A stretch of DNA of 64,000 bases from Mycolicibacterium senegalense (GTDB taxonomy: Bacteria; Actinomycetota; Actinomycetes; Mycobacteriales; Mycobacteriaceae). Position 1 is the stretch's first letter. Each line of letters starts with the position of its first letter. The notes under the pieces were generated by a model. The model worked only from the letters and a program-made list of their open reading frames with translations. It was not told the DNA's origin and did not search any database. The DNA lies in NCBI RefSeq assembly GCF_019645875.1, contig NZ_CP081000.1:1178001-1242000 (forward strand), read 5' to 3'. The position numbers were made by a program, and so were the translations under genes. Shown piece after piece: positions 44,001 to 52,600 of the stretch.

Positions 44001-46208
44001 GACGCCAACGTACTGAAGGTCAGCCTGAACGCGGTCGAAGACCAGATCCGCACCGAGGTCGAGCATCTGGCGGCCGAGCGGGCCTGGGGCCACGCCGTGG
44101 CCCCTGATCGGCTCACCGGCACGGCCCGAGCTAACCTCACTCAATACGCCCAGCTGGTGTCTCGCCTCGGCAAGGGCACCGGCAAGTACGCCGCCAAGCA
44201 GCGAGTGGCGATTGCCGAAGCGATGGATCGGTGCCGGCCTTCGGTGCCGGTGTGGATCATGCCGCTATACCGCATCGCCGAGCAGGTGCACGTCGAGCCC
44301 AACCTGTACGACGTTGTCATTGTCGACGAGGCGTCGCAGGCGGGGTTGGAAGCCTCGTTCCTGCAGTACCTGGCGCCGAAGATGGTGGTGATTGGCGACG
44401 ACAAGCAGGTCTCGCCATCAGCTGTCGGTGTAGATCAACAACAACTGCGCGACCTGGCGAATTTATACCTCAGCGATGACCCGTACCGGGAGTCCTGGTT
44501 GGACCCCAAACGCAGCTACTTCGACGAGGCCAATATGCGCTTCGGTGGCCGCATCACCCTGACTGAGCACCGCCGGTGTGTGCCCGAGATCATCGGCTTC
44601 TCTAACCGCATTGCGTATGAGCCGGAAGGCATTCGGCTGGTCCCGGTGCGCCAGTTCGGTGCCGAGCGGCTGGAGCCGATCAAGGTGGTGTACCTGCCAG
44701 ACGGGTATGAGGCGCCCAACAAGACGAACCTTGTAGAGGCCGAGGCGATCGTCGAGCAGATCCGAAAGTGCTTAGTGGAACCGGAGTACGACGGAGCCAC
44801 TTTCGGCGTGATCTCGCTGCTGGGCAAGGAACAGGCCAAGCTGATCGAGAGCAAGCTGCTGGATGCGGTGCCGCCGGAGGAGTGGGCCGCCCGCGAGCTG
44901 CGCTGCGGTGACGCGTCGGACTTTCAGGGTTCAGAACGTGACGTCATGTTCCTGTCCATGGTCAAGGCACCCGAGGAAGGCAAGCGGATGGGCGTGCTGA
45001 CCCAGTCGCAATACGTCCAGCGGTTCAACGTCGCAGCATCCCGGGCGAAAGATCAGATGTGGGTTTACCATTCGATGCCGCGCGAAGCGCTGACGAACTC
45101 CGAATGCATGCGTTTCCAGCTGCTCGACTATTGCTACGGCACGGCCAATCGGCTGCGCAGTACTGATGACGCGTTGAGCACGGCGGTACCAGAGGACGTG
45201 CGGGTGCCGCCGTTCGATTCGCTGTTCGAGCAGCGCATCTTCAACCGACTCATCGACCGCGGCTACACCGTCATGCCGCAGATAGAAGCTATGGGCTACC
45301 GCATCGACATGGTGGTCACCGGGGCCAAAGGTCGGCTGGCGATCGAATGCGACGGCGACTTCTGGCACGGCCCAGAGCAATACGAAGCCGATCTCGCGCG
45401 GCAACGTGAACTCGAGCGGTGCGGCTGGGAGTTCTATCGCATCCGCGAGTCGGTGTTTTACGCCGACATGCCGGGGACTCTTAAAGACCTGTGGGACACG
45501 CTTGACGAGTTGGATATTCGGACCGCGGACTGGATCGACGTGGGTTTCGATGATGAGGAGCGCGACGACAAGGAACCCGAGGTGGTCGCGACTGTGTCGC
45601 CGGATCAGCTCGACGTCGCGTTTATCGCCGACGACCGGCGATTCGATGCCGTTGACGGCGACGAAGACCGCAGTGGAGGAGCGCTCGCGCCCTACTCCGC
45701 GTTCAACGAATCTCTGCCACCGATCCAGGACACGTCGTTGCCGGTATTGGTGGCCAACGTTGTTCGCATCGTTGAGGTCGAAGGACCGGTGCTCGGACAT
45801 CGGCTGCACGACGCCTACCGGATTGCCTACGGAGGTCAACGTATCGGCAAAGAAATTGCGCGGCAGTTGAATCGTGCTATCGAAACTGCGGTGCGACGGG
45901 GCCAGATTGTCGCCGACAATCCGCTCAACCAGCCTGGGGTCAAGCCCAAGACGTTCCGGCTGCCGACCCAACCCGAGGTGCTCCGGCGAGAACTCGGGCC
46001 GCGGTCGCTGAGCCTCGTTCCACCCGCGGAGCTGGCCGCCCACCTTGGCGACTTCGCAGAGATTGGTGGCTATTCGGAGGATGAGATGTTCCGACAGGTT
46101 CTCGGTGTCTTGGCGCTGAAGCGGCTGACTGAGCCGGCACGATTAGTACTGAGTGAGGCGTTGAGGCTGGTCCCCAACATGGACCTTGTCGAGCTGAAGG
46201 GCCAATAG
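41067..46208 (+). CDS. UPF1-like SF1 helicase with PD-(D/E)xK nuclease and DUF3320-like winged helix
   Basis: 1713 aa. Walker A GPPGTGKT at 398-405 and Walker B VDEASQAG (Asp1087) are separated by about 680 residues, a very long, mostly helical insert (with coiled-coil-like runs of Glu/Arg/Ala), unlike a compact UPF1 core. The C-terminal RecA part has GDDKQVSPSAVG, EHRRCVPEIIGF and VAASRAKDQMWVYHS. Then an MTES_1575/Vsr-like nuclease: YRIDMVV (Asp1414) and AIECDGDFWH (Glu1427). The end resembles DUF3320 (VVRIVEVEGPVLGHRLHDAYR). It is a plausible stand-alone anti-phage effector of the large AAA-nuclease kind. It is separated from its neighbours by 399 and 148 bp, so it is probably its own transcription unit. 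Confidence 0.9.
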   Translation: MAAEHETENERLVRRAVNLFTFLGCAQQLLVKPVRTVDKFENAMWFADLPDHDAIRSAHRVTELTPDTPILTVDRVAKLDLPPLPRELIVWVEGAIDDTEKELTLREAIFREEPVPADERQDGAPEVVNRRIDIAEHPEVSEAFDGWLTDWRLWADRERRDTAVRDIYKDLFAVHLKAADHSEEFELVLGVGCLAWRPDNHDQVQRHVATAPIAISFDENSGRLTVTQVSAPDAVSIEVDMLDPALISSPAKLDEIKALAAEYDGHLLDQPAIGEICRRLIHRLDADAQYDEDAMQAPSGRSPRGAFAPAIILRRRTNRGMVQIYEQIVTQIQQAGEVPKGILPLVDPNRQPDPELSTDVQGAVVTVDNEDFLPLPVNDKQRQIIERVDSRAQTVVQGPPGTGKTHTAAALVSHLLAQGKRVLITAHTDRALKEVRAKLPREIQSLAVAVIGQSRSDMADLRTAVDNISRRADDFDPADSQRSIARHLSRIDDLRRQRAALRDRLLKVRRQEVEPRTDGPAQGTLAAIAYGHLQHEAEYEWIRAFEVDPAGAGTTVSTEEIQRWRAVLRDEDVTANEPEATSALPDAASLASPEDFANLAASEQQAAVRKDQFGELLSHESFGFVRSLTMELRDELRARVSNLAEQAGNLERRQEAWMNDALHDVRSGRQQAWVARSAQVKSLAEAAGALTRRIGPTTAVVVAGSDLGVHQQVAKSLLAHVESGSGIKTRPDGSPKVGAFTSKTVKLAEPFFAAVKINDLPATTKEQLATFIDWVDASRTVAALDQAWPVNVLIPEEDTLDEKIQWHVTEVAQLDKVLALGDQLEVERRWFQANNLPVPDWNKLEDIRRYADLVEAATAADDAVAAATPVERLHGYLRSQAQLPTPPPITMELLAAVRDRDVNAYAAAHARLHHLYDVARAVTDRDRIRRELDRSAPLLATEIAANPAAVEWDSRLDGYVQAWQWEMTGRWILAQDSEDANVLKVSLNAVEDQIRTEVEHLAAERAWGHAVAPDRLTGTARANLTQYAQLVSRLGKGTGKYAAKQRVAIAEAMDRCRPSVPVWIMPLYRIAEQVHVEPNLYDVVIVDEASQAGLEASFLQYLAPKMVVIGDDKQVSPSAVGVDQQQLRDLANLYLSDDPYRESWLDPKRSYFDEANMRFGGRITLTEHRRCVPEIIGFSNRIAYEPEGIRLVPVRQFGAERLEPIKVVYLPDGYEAPNKTNLVEAEAIVEQIRKCLVEPEYDGATFGVISLLGKEQAKLIESKLLDAVPPEEWAARELRCGDASDFQGSERDVMFLSMVKAPEEGKRMGVLTQSQYVQRFNVAASRAKDQMWVYHSMPREALTNSECMRFQLLDYCYGTANRLRSTDDALSTAVPEDVRVPPFDSLFEQRIFNRLIDRGYTVMPQIEAMGYRIDMVVTGAKGRLAIECDGDFWHGPEQYEADLARQRELERCGWEFYRIRESVFYADMPGTLKDLWDTLDELDIRTADWIDVGFDDEERDDKEPEVVATVSPDQLDVAFIADDRRFDAVDGDEDRSGGALAPYSAFNESLPPIQDTSLPVLVANVVRIVEVEGPVLGHRLHDAYRIAYGGQRIGKEIARQLNRAIETAVRRGQIVADNPLNQPGVKPKTFRLPTQPEVLRRELGPRSLSLVPPAELAAHLGDFAEIGGYSEDEMFRQVLGVLALKRLTEPARLVLSEALRLVPNMDLVELKGQ

Positions 46209-46356
46209 CGGGTTATTCGCAGTAGTCACTTGTCGGTGGCGTATGCGAGTCTGTGCGGCTCCCTCGAAGAAGGATCGAGGACTGGAGAAGGAGTGTCGAG
46301 AGTGCTCTGGTTTTCTGCTTACCGCGTGTTCGTGTTGTCGGCGACGGTGATGTGTC

Positions 46357-49300
46357 ATGTCTGAACAGGCAACCAATCAGAAGGTATCCCCGAGAGACCT
46401 GCTCGATATTCGAGAAAAAAGTTGGCGCCCGCGAGCAGAGGCGGTTTCGCTCGCTGCGGAGACACTCGACTTGATCCCGGCTCACAGACGCGAACAAGCG
46501 CTAGTGGCGTTTGGACGGGAACTCAGGCGCGAGGGGCCTGGCCCTGTCCGCGAAAGGTTGTTGAGGCGATGGCCGGCCGTGCATGTGCTCGCTACGGCCG
46601 GTGTTGCCGCCGATCATTATGAGCGAGGAACCTTTTGGCCGAAGTTGGTATCGGTCCTGGGCATGATTTCCGACCCCGAGTTTCAGCGGGACTGGGGAGA
46701 AGCCTTCCTCGAAAACCTTCGAAAGCTTCGTATGCCGACATTCGAGAACGACGGTGACGCGGGGACTAGGTACGTTGGGCGGATTCTCCTCCATGCGGGA
46801 ATGCCGACATACTGCCTGAAGGATTTCTTCCGAATCCTGGCTTGGAAGCGAGGCTCTGCCCCAGGCCTCACGCCAGAGGAGTTTGTCTCCTGGGCTGCTA
46901 CCAAAGCGGCCGGATCGGGATTCGCGAATGTCGATATGCCGGTGCAACGATTCGTGCGCTATGGCGACGAGTTCGCCGTCGATGTTGCGGACCGATCTTT
47001 CGAACTGCTTGATGCGGTCGCCTCAGGCTCTCCGTTGGACGATGTCTTGCTGCCACAGCGCTTCTGCGAAGTGGCACAGGAGCTACACGATCGTCGGGGG
47101 ATCGAGCTGCCGAGCAACGGAGGACAGCCAGCGGCGATTCGCCAGGATGTTCGTCCACGGTTGGTGCTTGATCCGTACGGACAAGGATTGCTTCTGAGAC
47201 TGCCCCCAGTCGGCGATGCGCCCGATGGGAGAGCGGTTTGGGTCGTGGCGCTTGACGAGGACACACAGCAAGTCGCTACCGAATCACTGTGGCCGGGCTC
47301 GACGGAGCCCGCACCCCAGACGGATGTCGCCATCGTCAAACCGGTGCGATCCGCATCGGTAGCGCTTGCGGGACGTGAACACCTGCAGTTGCCTCTCATT
47401 GTTGTGGACGACAAGGATCCACTGTTGGCTTTCGGTGAGGATTGCGAGTTGATCCCGCGCGGCTTACCGCTGCCGGCGGCAAAGGTGTGGCTGCTGTTTC
47501 CCGGCACCCCAGACTCGCTCCGGGTAACCGGTTCCATTCCGTTTGTTGCTGAGAACCCGTTGCCGCCGTGCTGGTCTGGATTTTGTCTGGTGCAGGTGGA
47601 CCTATCGGACGCCACCACAGTTTCGGCCGGCGGTAGCACCCGTACGGTCCGGAAGTTCGCCGCTGCGCAGATCGAGACTGCGCCCCCCGTGCACGGCATT
47701 CGCACAACCACCGGCCTACCGGTTATCGCTGAGCTACCGCGCATTCAGATACCGAGTAGCATGGCGAATGCAGACTGGGACGTCACTTTGCATGACAGTT
47801 CCGGCGCGACGATTGCTCGGCATCGAGCGACTGGCGCGTTGGACTCAAACGAATTGTGGGACAGTGTTCCTCGCCCGCTGGTCGGTACGTTCACAGTGCG
47901 AGTGCGCGGGCCATGGGGACGCGGAGCAAGTAGAGCGTTCACCGTAGTCGAAGGTCTGTCGGCTAGCTTCTCTCCGGCTTGGCGTCATTTCGTGCCACGA
48001 GGTCTGCAGACGTGCACCGCGCAAGTGCGGGTCACAGAAGGGGTTGAGCTCACACGCGATCGGATGGATTTCGACGAGCGCAAACGTGACTTCGTGCTCC
48101 GGGCCGGCGCCCACTCGCAGTACCGTTCCCTTGTCATTACACCGCCGCACATGACCGTTGCGTACCAAGCCGAACACTTCGTCGTCAGCCCCTCGGTCCG
48201 GCCGCTGTCCCTTATCCGAGAGGACGTGCGAGAGAGCCCGGGCGAGCTGATCCTCGACATCGGCGCGGATGCCGAACCAACACTGCATCTGATCGCGAAC
48301 AACCGTGTCATACAAAAGCTCAGCCCCCGCTCTGGCAGATCCGGCGTTTACCGCTTCGTACTGGCAGAGATCGCCGACACCCTGCGCGACTATCCCCAAG
48401 CGAGCCTGGCATTAAGCGAAGACGGCAACCTGGTCATCGCGACCATTCGACCGCGCACCCTGTTCACGGGGGTTGCGCTGATCGGCGACGAGCTTCACCT
48501 CTCTGACTGCGTGAGTGTCGAGGGACTCTGCGCTTATCTGTTCGCTACCCGTGCACCCTGGCGCAGGCCCGCCTGTGTTCCCGTCGTCGACGGTCGAGTG
48601 AAACTGCCCGCCTGGCTGGTTGATGCGGGTCCGATCCTCGTGATGGCACGTATTGAGGATCCTTGGGTTCCACTGGCAGTGCCTGACTGGCCACAGGCCG
48701 GCAAGTCCAGGTTGGTCGAAGCAGATGGATGGGTCACTGACGGCACACCGGAAGAGAATGCCATCTCAGCGTTTCTTGCGGGGGACGATTCTCAACCGGT
48801 TGATGTCATCGACTTTGTGCGGTTATGGACCGTAAGGGCCCTACTGCCGTCGCTGAGGCTCGGTACTCGCATGGCCGAAATCTCAGACGCGATTGATACT
48901 GAGATCTACGCGAACCCCGCCGCGGCGCTGGCCGCACTAGCCGGTTCTGAGGCGCAGAGCGAAGCGATCCCGTCGTTGATGGTCCGAACCGGTCTCGCGT
49001 GGGCCAACTTGGCGGATGCGCATGAGAACAGTGCACCTCCCTGGACGGTAAGAGGCGCGTTGCCCGCAGCGCTACTCTCCGCCGCAGACTCGCTGTGGTC
49101 CGATGAAGAGATAGAGGCAGCGATCGGTATCTGCGGTGATTCGGTGACCGGACTCCTTGATGGGAATGATCCGCACGCCAGCGCTGGGAGGATGGACGAA
49201 TCTGCAGAGTTGCTCGATCGTGAGCCGGGCCTTCGCGAGCAGTTCATCAGAGAAGCCGGCCTGGTACCTAAAGGGTTGCTGTCAGCGGAGTCCCGTGTCA

Positions 49301-49680
49301 TTGCATCAATGGAACTCCTACGGGATCGTCGTGATCCAAAGCTCGAATGGCTCGTAAAGCATGCCCACAGCGTCCTCAAAGAAGGCGAACGGCTGTTACG
49401 AGTCATCGGGGACCCAGCATCCCAGAAGGCTTTTGATGCCCGCTGCCACCGGGAACGTGACGGTGGATGGCGGGTGCTTCCAACCATTTCGATGGCCTTC
49501 GCATTGGCTGCGCGGCATGCGGCGCGGGGTCATGCCGAAGCAAACAAGTGGGTCGTCCGGGAACAACGGCCGTGGGCAGACCTTGCTGCGGTAGCTCCGC
49601 AACTCGTCACTATCGACTTGATCATTGCAGAGCTGACCGTCGGGCGCCGTGCAGAGGAAGAAGCAGGGGGATCAGCATGA
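46357..49680 (+). CDS. Large protein of unknown function, partner of a DUF1998 helicase (DruH-like position)
   Basis: 1107 aa, ATG 46357. I recognise no enzymatic motif. Residues 1-150 are helical, including a GVAADHYERGTFWPKLVSVLG segment that I associate with large proteins found beside DUF1998 helicases. The centre (about 300-620) is rich in beta-strand patterns and Pro/Val, like Ig or jelly-roll modules (FTVRVRGPWGRGASRAFTVVEG). The last 350 residues are helical. Its stop overlaps the start of the DUF1998 helicase (ATGA), so the two are translationally coupled. The arrangement recalls Druantia type III, a DruH unknown plus DruE helicase; the homology is not shown here. It may recognise the target or regulate the helicase. 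Confidence 0.82.
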   Translation: MSEQATNQKVSPRDLLDIREKSWRPRAEAVSLAAETLDLIPAHRREQALVAFGRELRREGPGPVRERLLRRWPAVHVLATAGVAADHYERGTFWPKLVSVLGMISDPEFQRDWGEAFLENLRKLRMPTFENDGDAGTRYVGRILLHAGMPTYCLKDFFRILAWKRGSAPGLTPEEFVSWAATKAAGSGFANVDMPVQRFVRYGDEFAVDVADRSFELLDAVASGSPLDDVLLPQRFCEVAQELHDRRGIELPSNGGQPAAIRQDVRPRLVLDPYGQGLLLRLPPVGDAPDGRAVWVVALDEDTQQVATESLWPGSTEPAPQTDVAIVKPVRSASVALAGREHLQLPLIVVDDKDPLLAFGEDCELIPRGLPLPAAKVWLLFPGTPDSLRVTGSIPFVAENPLPPCWSGFCLVQVDLSDATTVSAGGSTRTVRKFAAAQIETAPPVHGIRTTTGLPVIAELPRIQIPSSMANADWDVTLHDSSGATIARHRATGALDSNELWDSVPRPLVGTFTVRVRGPWGRGASRAFTVVEGLSASFSPAWRHFVPRGLQTCTAQVRVTEGVELTRDRMDFDERKRDFVLRAGAHSQYRSLVITPPHMTVAYQAEHFVVSPSVRPLSLIREDVRESPGELILDIGADAEPTLHLIANNRVIQKLSPRSGRSGVYRFVLAEIADTLRDYPQASLALSEDGNLVIATIRPRTLFTGVALIGDELHLSDCVSVEGLCAYLFATRAPWRRPACVPVVDGRVKLPAWLVDAGPILVMARIEDPWVPLAVPDWPQAGKSRLVEADGWVTDGTPEENAISAFLAGDDSQPVDVIDFVRLWTVRALLPSLRLGTRMAEISDAIDTEIYANPAAALAALAGSEAQSEAIPSLMVRTGLAWANLADAHENSAPPWTVRGALPAALLSAADSLWSDEEIEAAIGICGDSVTGLLDGNDPHASAGRMDESAELLDREPGLREQFIREAGLVPKGLLSAESRVIASMELLRDRRDPKLEWLVKHAHSVLKEGERLLRVIGDPASQKAFDARCHRERDGGWRVLPTISMAFALAARHAARGHAEANKWVVREQRPWADLAAVAPQLVTIDLIIAELTVGRRAEEEAGGSA

Positions 49681-52600
49681 CCACCAGTATTGATGCGGTA
49701 GCGACATCGGACGCGATCAAAGCGACATACCGTCGCTATCTGTCATCACTTCTTGCGGTCCGGGACCCGAAGATCGATACCGCGCTCCGGCAGGCTATCG
49801 ACAACACCGACATGCTGGACAAAGGCCCGTACCTCGAAGCGACACCTCCTTACGCCCCTGGTAAGCCGTTGCGTGACTTGATCGCTGAAGGTGTTGTCGA
49901 TCAAGGGTTCGCGGCACTCACCAGTGACGCGTTGCCTCTTGATCGTCCGCTGTATGTGCATCAGGAGAAGTCGATCAGAAAAGTCGCGGCTGGGCGAAAC
50001 ATTGTGGTGGCGACCGGTACTGGCTCGGGTAAGACCGAATCGTTCCTTATCCCAATCCTCAACAGCCTGGTGCGGGAACGTGAGCAAGGCCGGCTGGGGC
50101 CGGGAGTGCGAGCGCTGCTCCTTTATCCGATGAACGCTCTGGCCAACGACCAGATGAAACGTCTACGACGGCTGTTGGAGGGTTATCCCGACATCACTTT
50201 CGGTCGCTACACCGGGGAGACTGAGACCGACCCGCGAAAGGCCAAGGAGGCGTTCGCGGAGTTGAACATTGATGAGCCCCTTCTGCCCAATGAAATTCTG
50301 AGCCGTCAAGAGATGCGCGAGCGGCCGCCACATCTGCTGCTGACCAACTACGCGATGCTCGAGTACCTGCTGCTACGTCCACTTGATATGGAATTGTTCG
50401 AGACCGGCGCCGAGTCGAAGTGGCGCTTCCTGGTTGTGGACGAGGCCCACGTGTACGACGGCAGTCAGGGTGCCGAGATTGCGATGCTGTTGCGGCGTGT
50501 ACGTGACCGAGTTGCCCCCGACCGGGCGATCCAGTGCATCGCCACATCAGCAACGGTTGGCGGTGATTCCGACCCCCGCGCGGTAACCCGTTTTGCGTCC
50601 AGCCTGTTTGGTCAGCCGTTCGAATGGCACGGCGACGATCCGGCGCGTCAAGACATTGTGATGGCACGCCGCGTTGAAGCACCCCCCGGCCCATACTGGG
50701 GTCCGTTGTCTCCCACGGATTACGTGGCGCTCGCGGGCGATGCCAATCCGGAAGCCGCGTTGCTCGAGGCTGCGAGACGGGCAGGATGGGCGCCAACCGC
50801 TGCCAACAGAGCCACCGCCGCTACCGCGTTGTCACATGAAAAGTCCTTGGCCACTATGCGAGCCGCCCTCGCCAACGGGCCGCAAACCTTCGACACCGTT
50901 GCATCAGCGACATTTGGTAGTTCAGCTGCCGGTGCGGCAGGACTCGCCGCCATGGTGGAGCTGGCGAGCACAATGCGGGAATCCGACGGAACGACGCCAT
51001 TATCGGCTCGGTACCACCTATTCCTCAGAGCAACGGAAGGCGCGTTCACGTGCCTGTCGACAAAGGGACCCCACGTCCACCTTGCACGGCATTCGGTCTG
51101 TGCGGATTGTGATGCTCCAGTATTCGAGATCGGATCATGCAAGAGATGTGGCGCCGTGCATGTTCACGGCACGCCGACGCCGGAAGGCGGCCAGCTGTAT
51201 CTGCGGCCGCGGAAGGCCGGCAGCAGAGGAATCTGGTTGGTTCTCGGTGACCATGACGGGCTCACCGATGAGGACGAGGACGCGGTCGTCGACGATGGCG
51301 CCGAAGTGTCCGGCGACGGAGCAAAGCTGTGCACACAGTGTGGCGCTCTTGGGGATTCGGATGCACAGGCTTGTCGTGGATGCGGGACGTCGGAGATGCG
51401 GCCAGTCCGCAAACTCAAACAGCGTGGGGAGGAGATCGCCGGTTGTCTGGTGTGTGGTGCGCGGGGTGCGGGCACCGTCCGCATGTTCGAGACCGGGGCA
51501 GACGCCAGTGGTGCGGTCATCACGACCGCGCTGTACCAGAATGTTCCTATTGCCGATGACTCACACGGCGCGGTGTTGCCCGGTGAGGGGCGAAAGTTGC
51601 TCGCCTTCAGCGATAGTCGTCAATCCGCGGCCTATTTCGCTCCTTATCTGGCGGAGTCCTACTCTCGGCTCCAACGCCGCCGACTGATTTCCCAGGGGAT
51701 GCTGGCCGCACATGCCGATGAAGAGCCAGTCGGAATCGATGACATCGTGTTCAAAACGCGATCGAAAGCCGCGGCGGTTAAGCAATTCCCTGGCCGTATG
51801 ACCGCCCAGCAACAGACTCGCATCGTCGCGCCGTGGGTTATGGCCGAAGTCCTCGCGATGGATGACCGACAATCGCTGGAAGGCCTTGGCCTGGTCAGCG
51901 TCAGCCTGTTCCGTGATCCGCATTGGCGGGCTCCGAGCCCCCTTCTACAACTGGGGTTGACCGAGGACGAGGCGTGGGCCTTTCTGCAAGAGCTGGTTCG
52001 GACACTTCGCCAGCAGGGCGCGGTGACAATGCCGGAAGATGTGGCACCGAACGACGAGATTTTTGCCCCTCGACTGGGGCCCATTCGCGTGCGTCTATCG
52101 GGACCGGAAGCGATCCGCAAGGTTCTGTCGTGGCTACCGGGTCGCGGAACAAACCGTCGTGTCGACTACACCCGCCGAGTTCTTGCAGCAGTCGGCAGCG
52201 ATGTTGACGCGGAAACCCTGTTGAAGGGGATCTGGGAGTTCCTGGTCAGAAAGGAGACTCCGGTGGACTGGCTCAGATCTTCCACCGAGTCTGGGCTGGG
52301 GCAGGTGCAGCAGATCGACCACGAATGCTTGCGACTCAGCTGGGTCGGCGGCAATTCACCTGTCTACCAATGCAGGACCTGCAGACGCACCGCGCCCTTC
52401 TCGGTGCGTGGAGTGTGTCCGGCGCTCGGCTGTGAGGGCGTCCTCGACGAGTTTGTACCACCCGCGGTAGACGAAGACCGCGATCATTACCGTGCGCTGT
52501 ACCGGTCCATGAACGCCATCCCATTGACAGCGAAAGAACACACCGCACAATGGGTGAACACGGAAGCGGCCGCGATCCAACATCAGTTCGTTCGAGGTGA

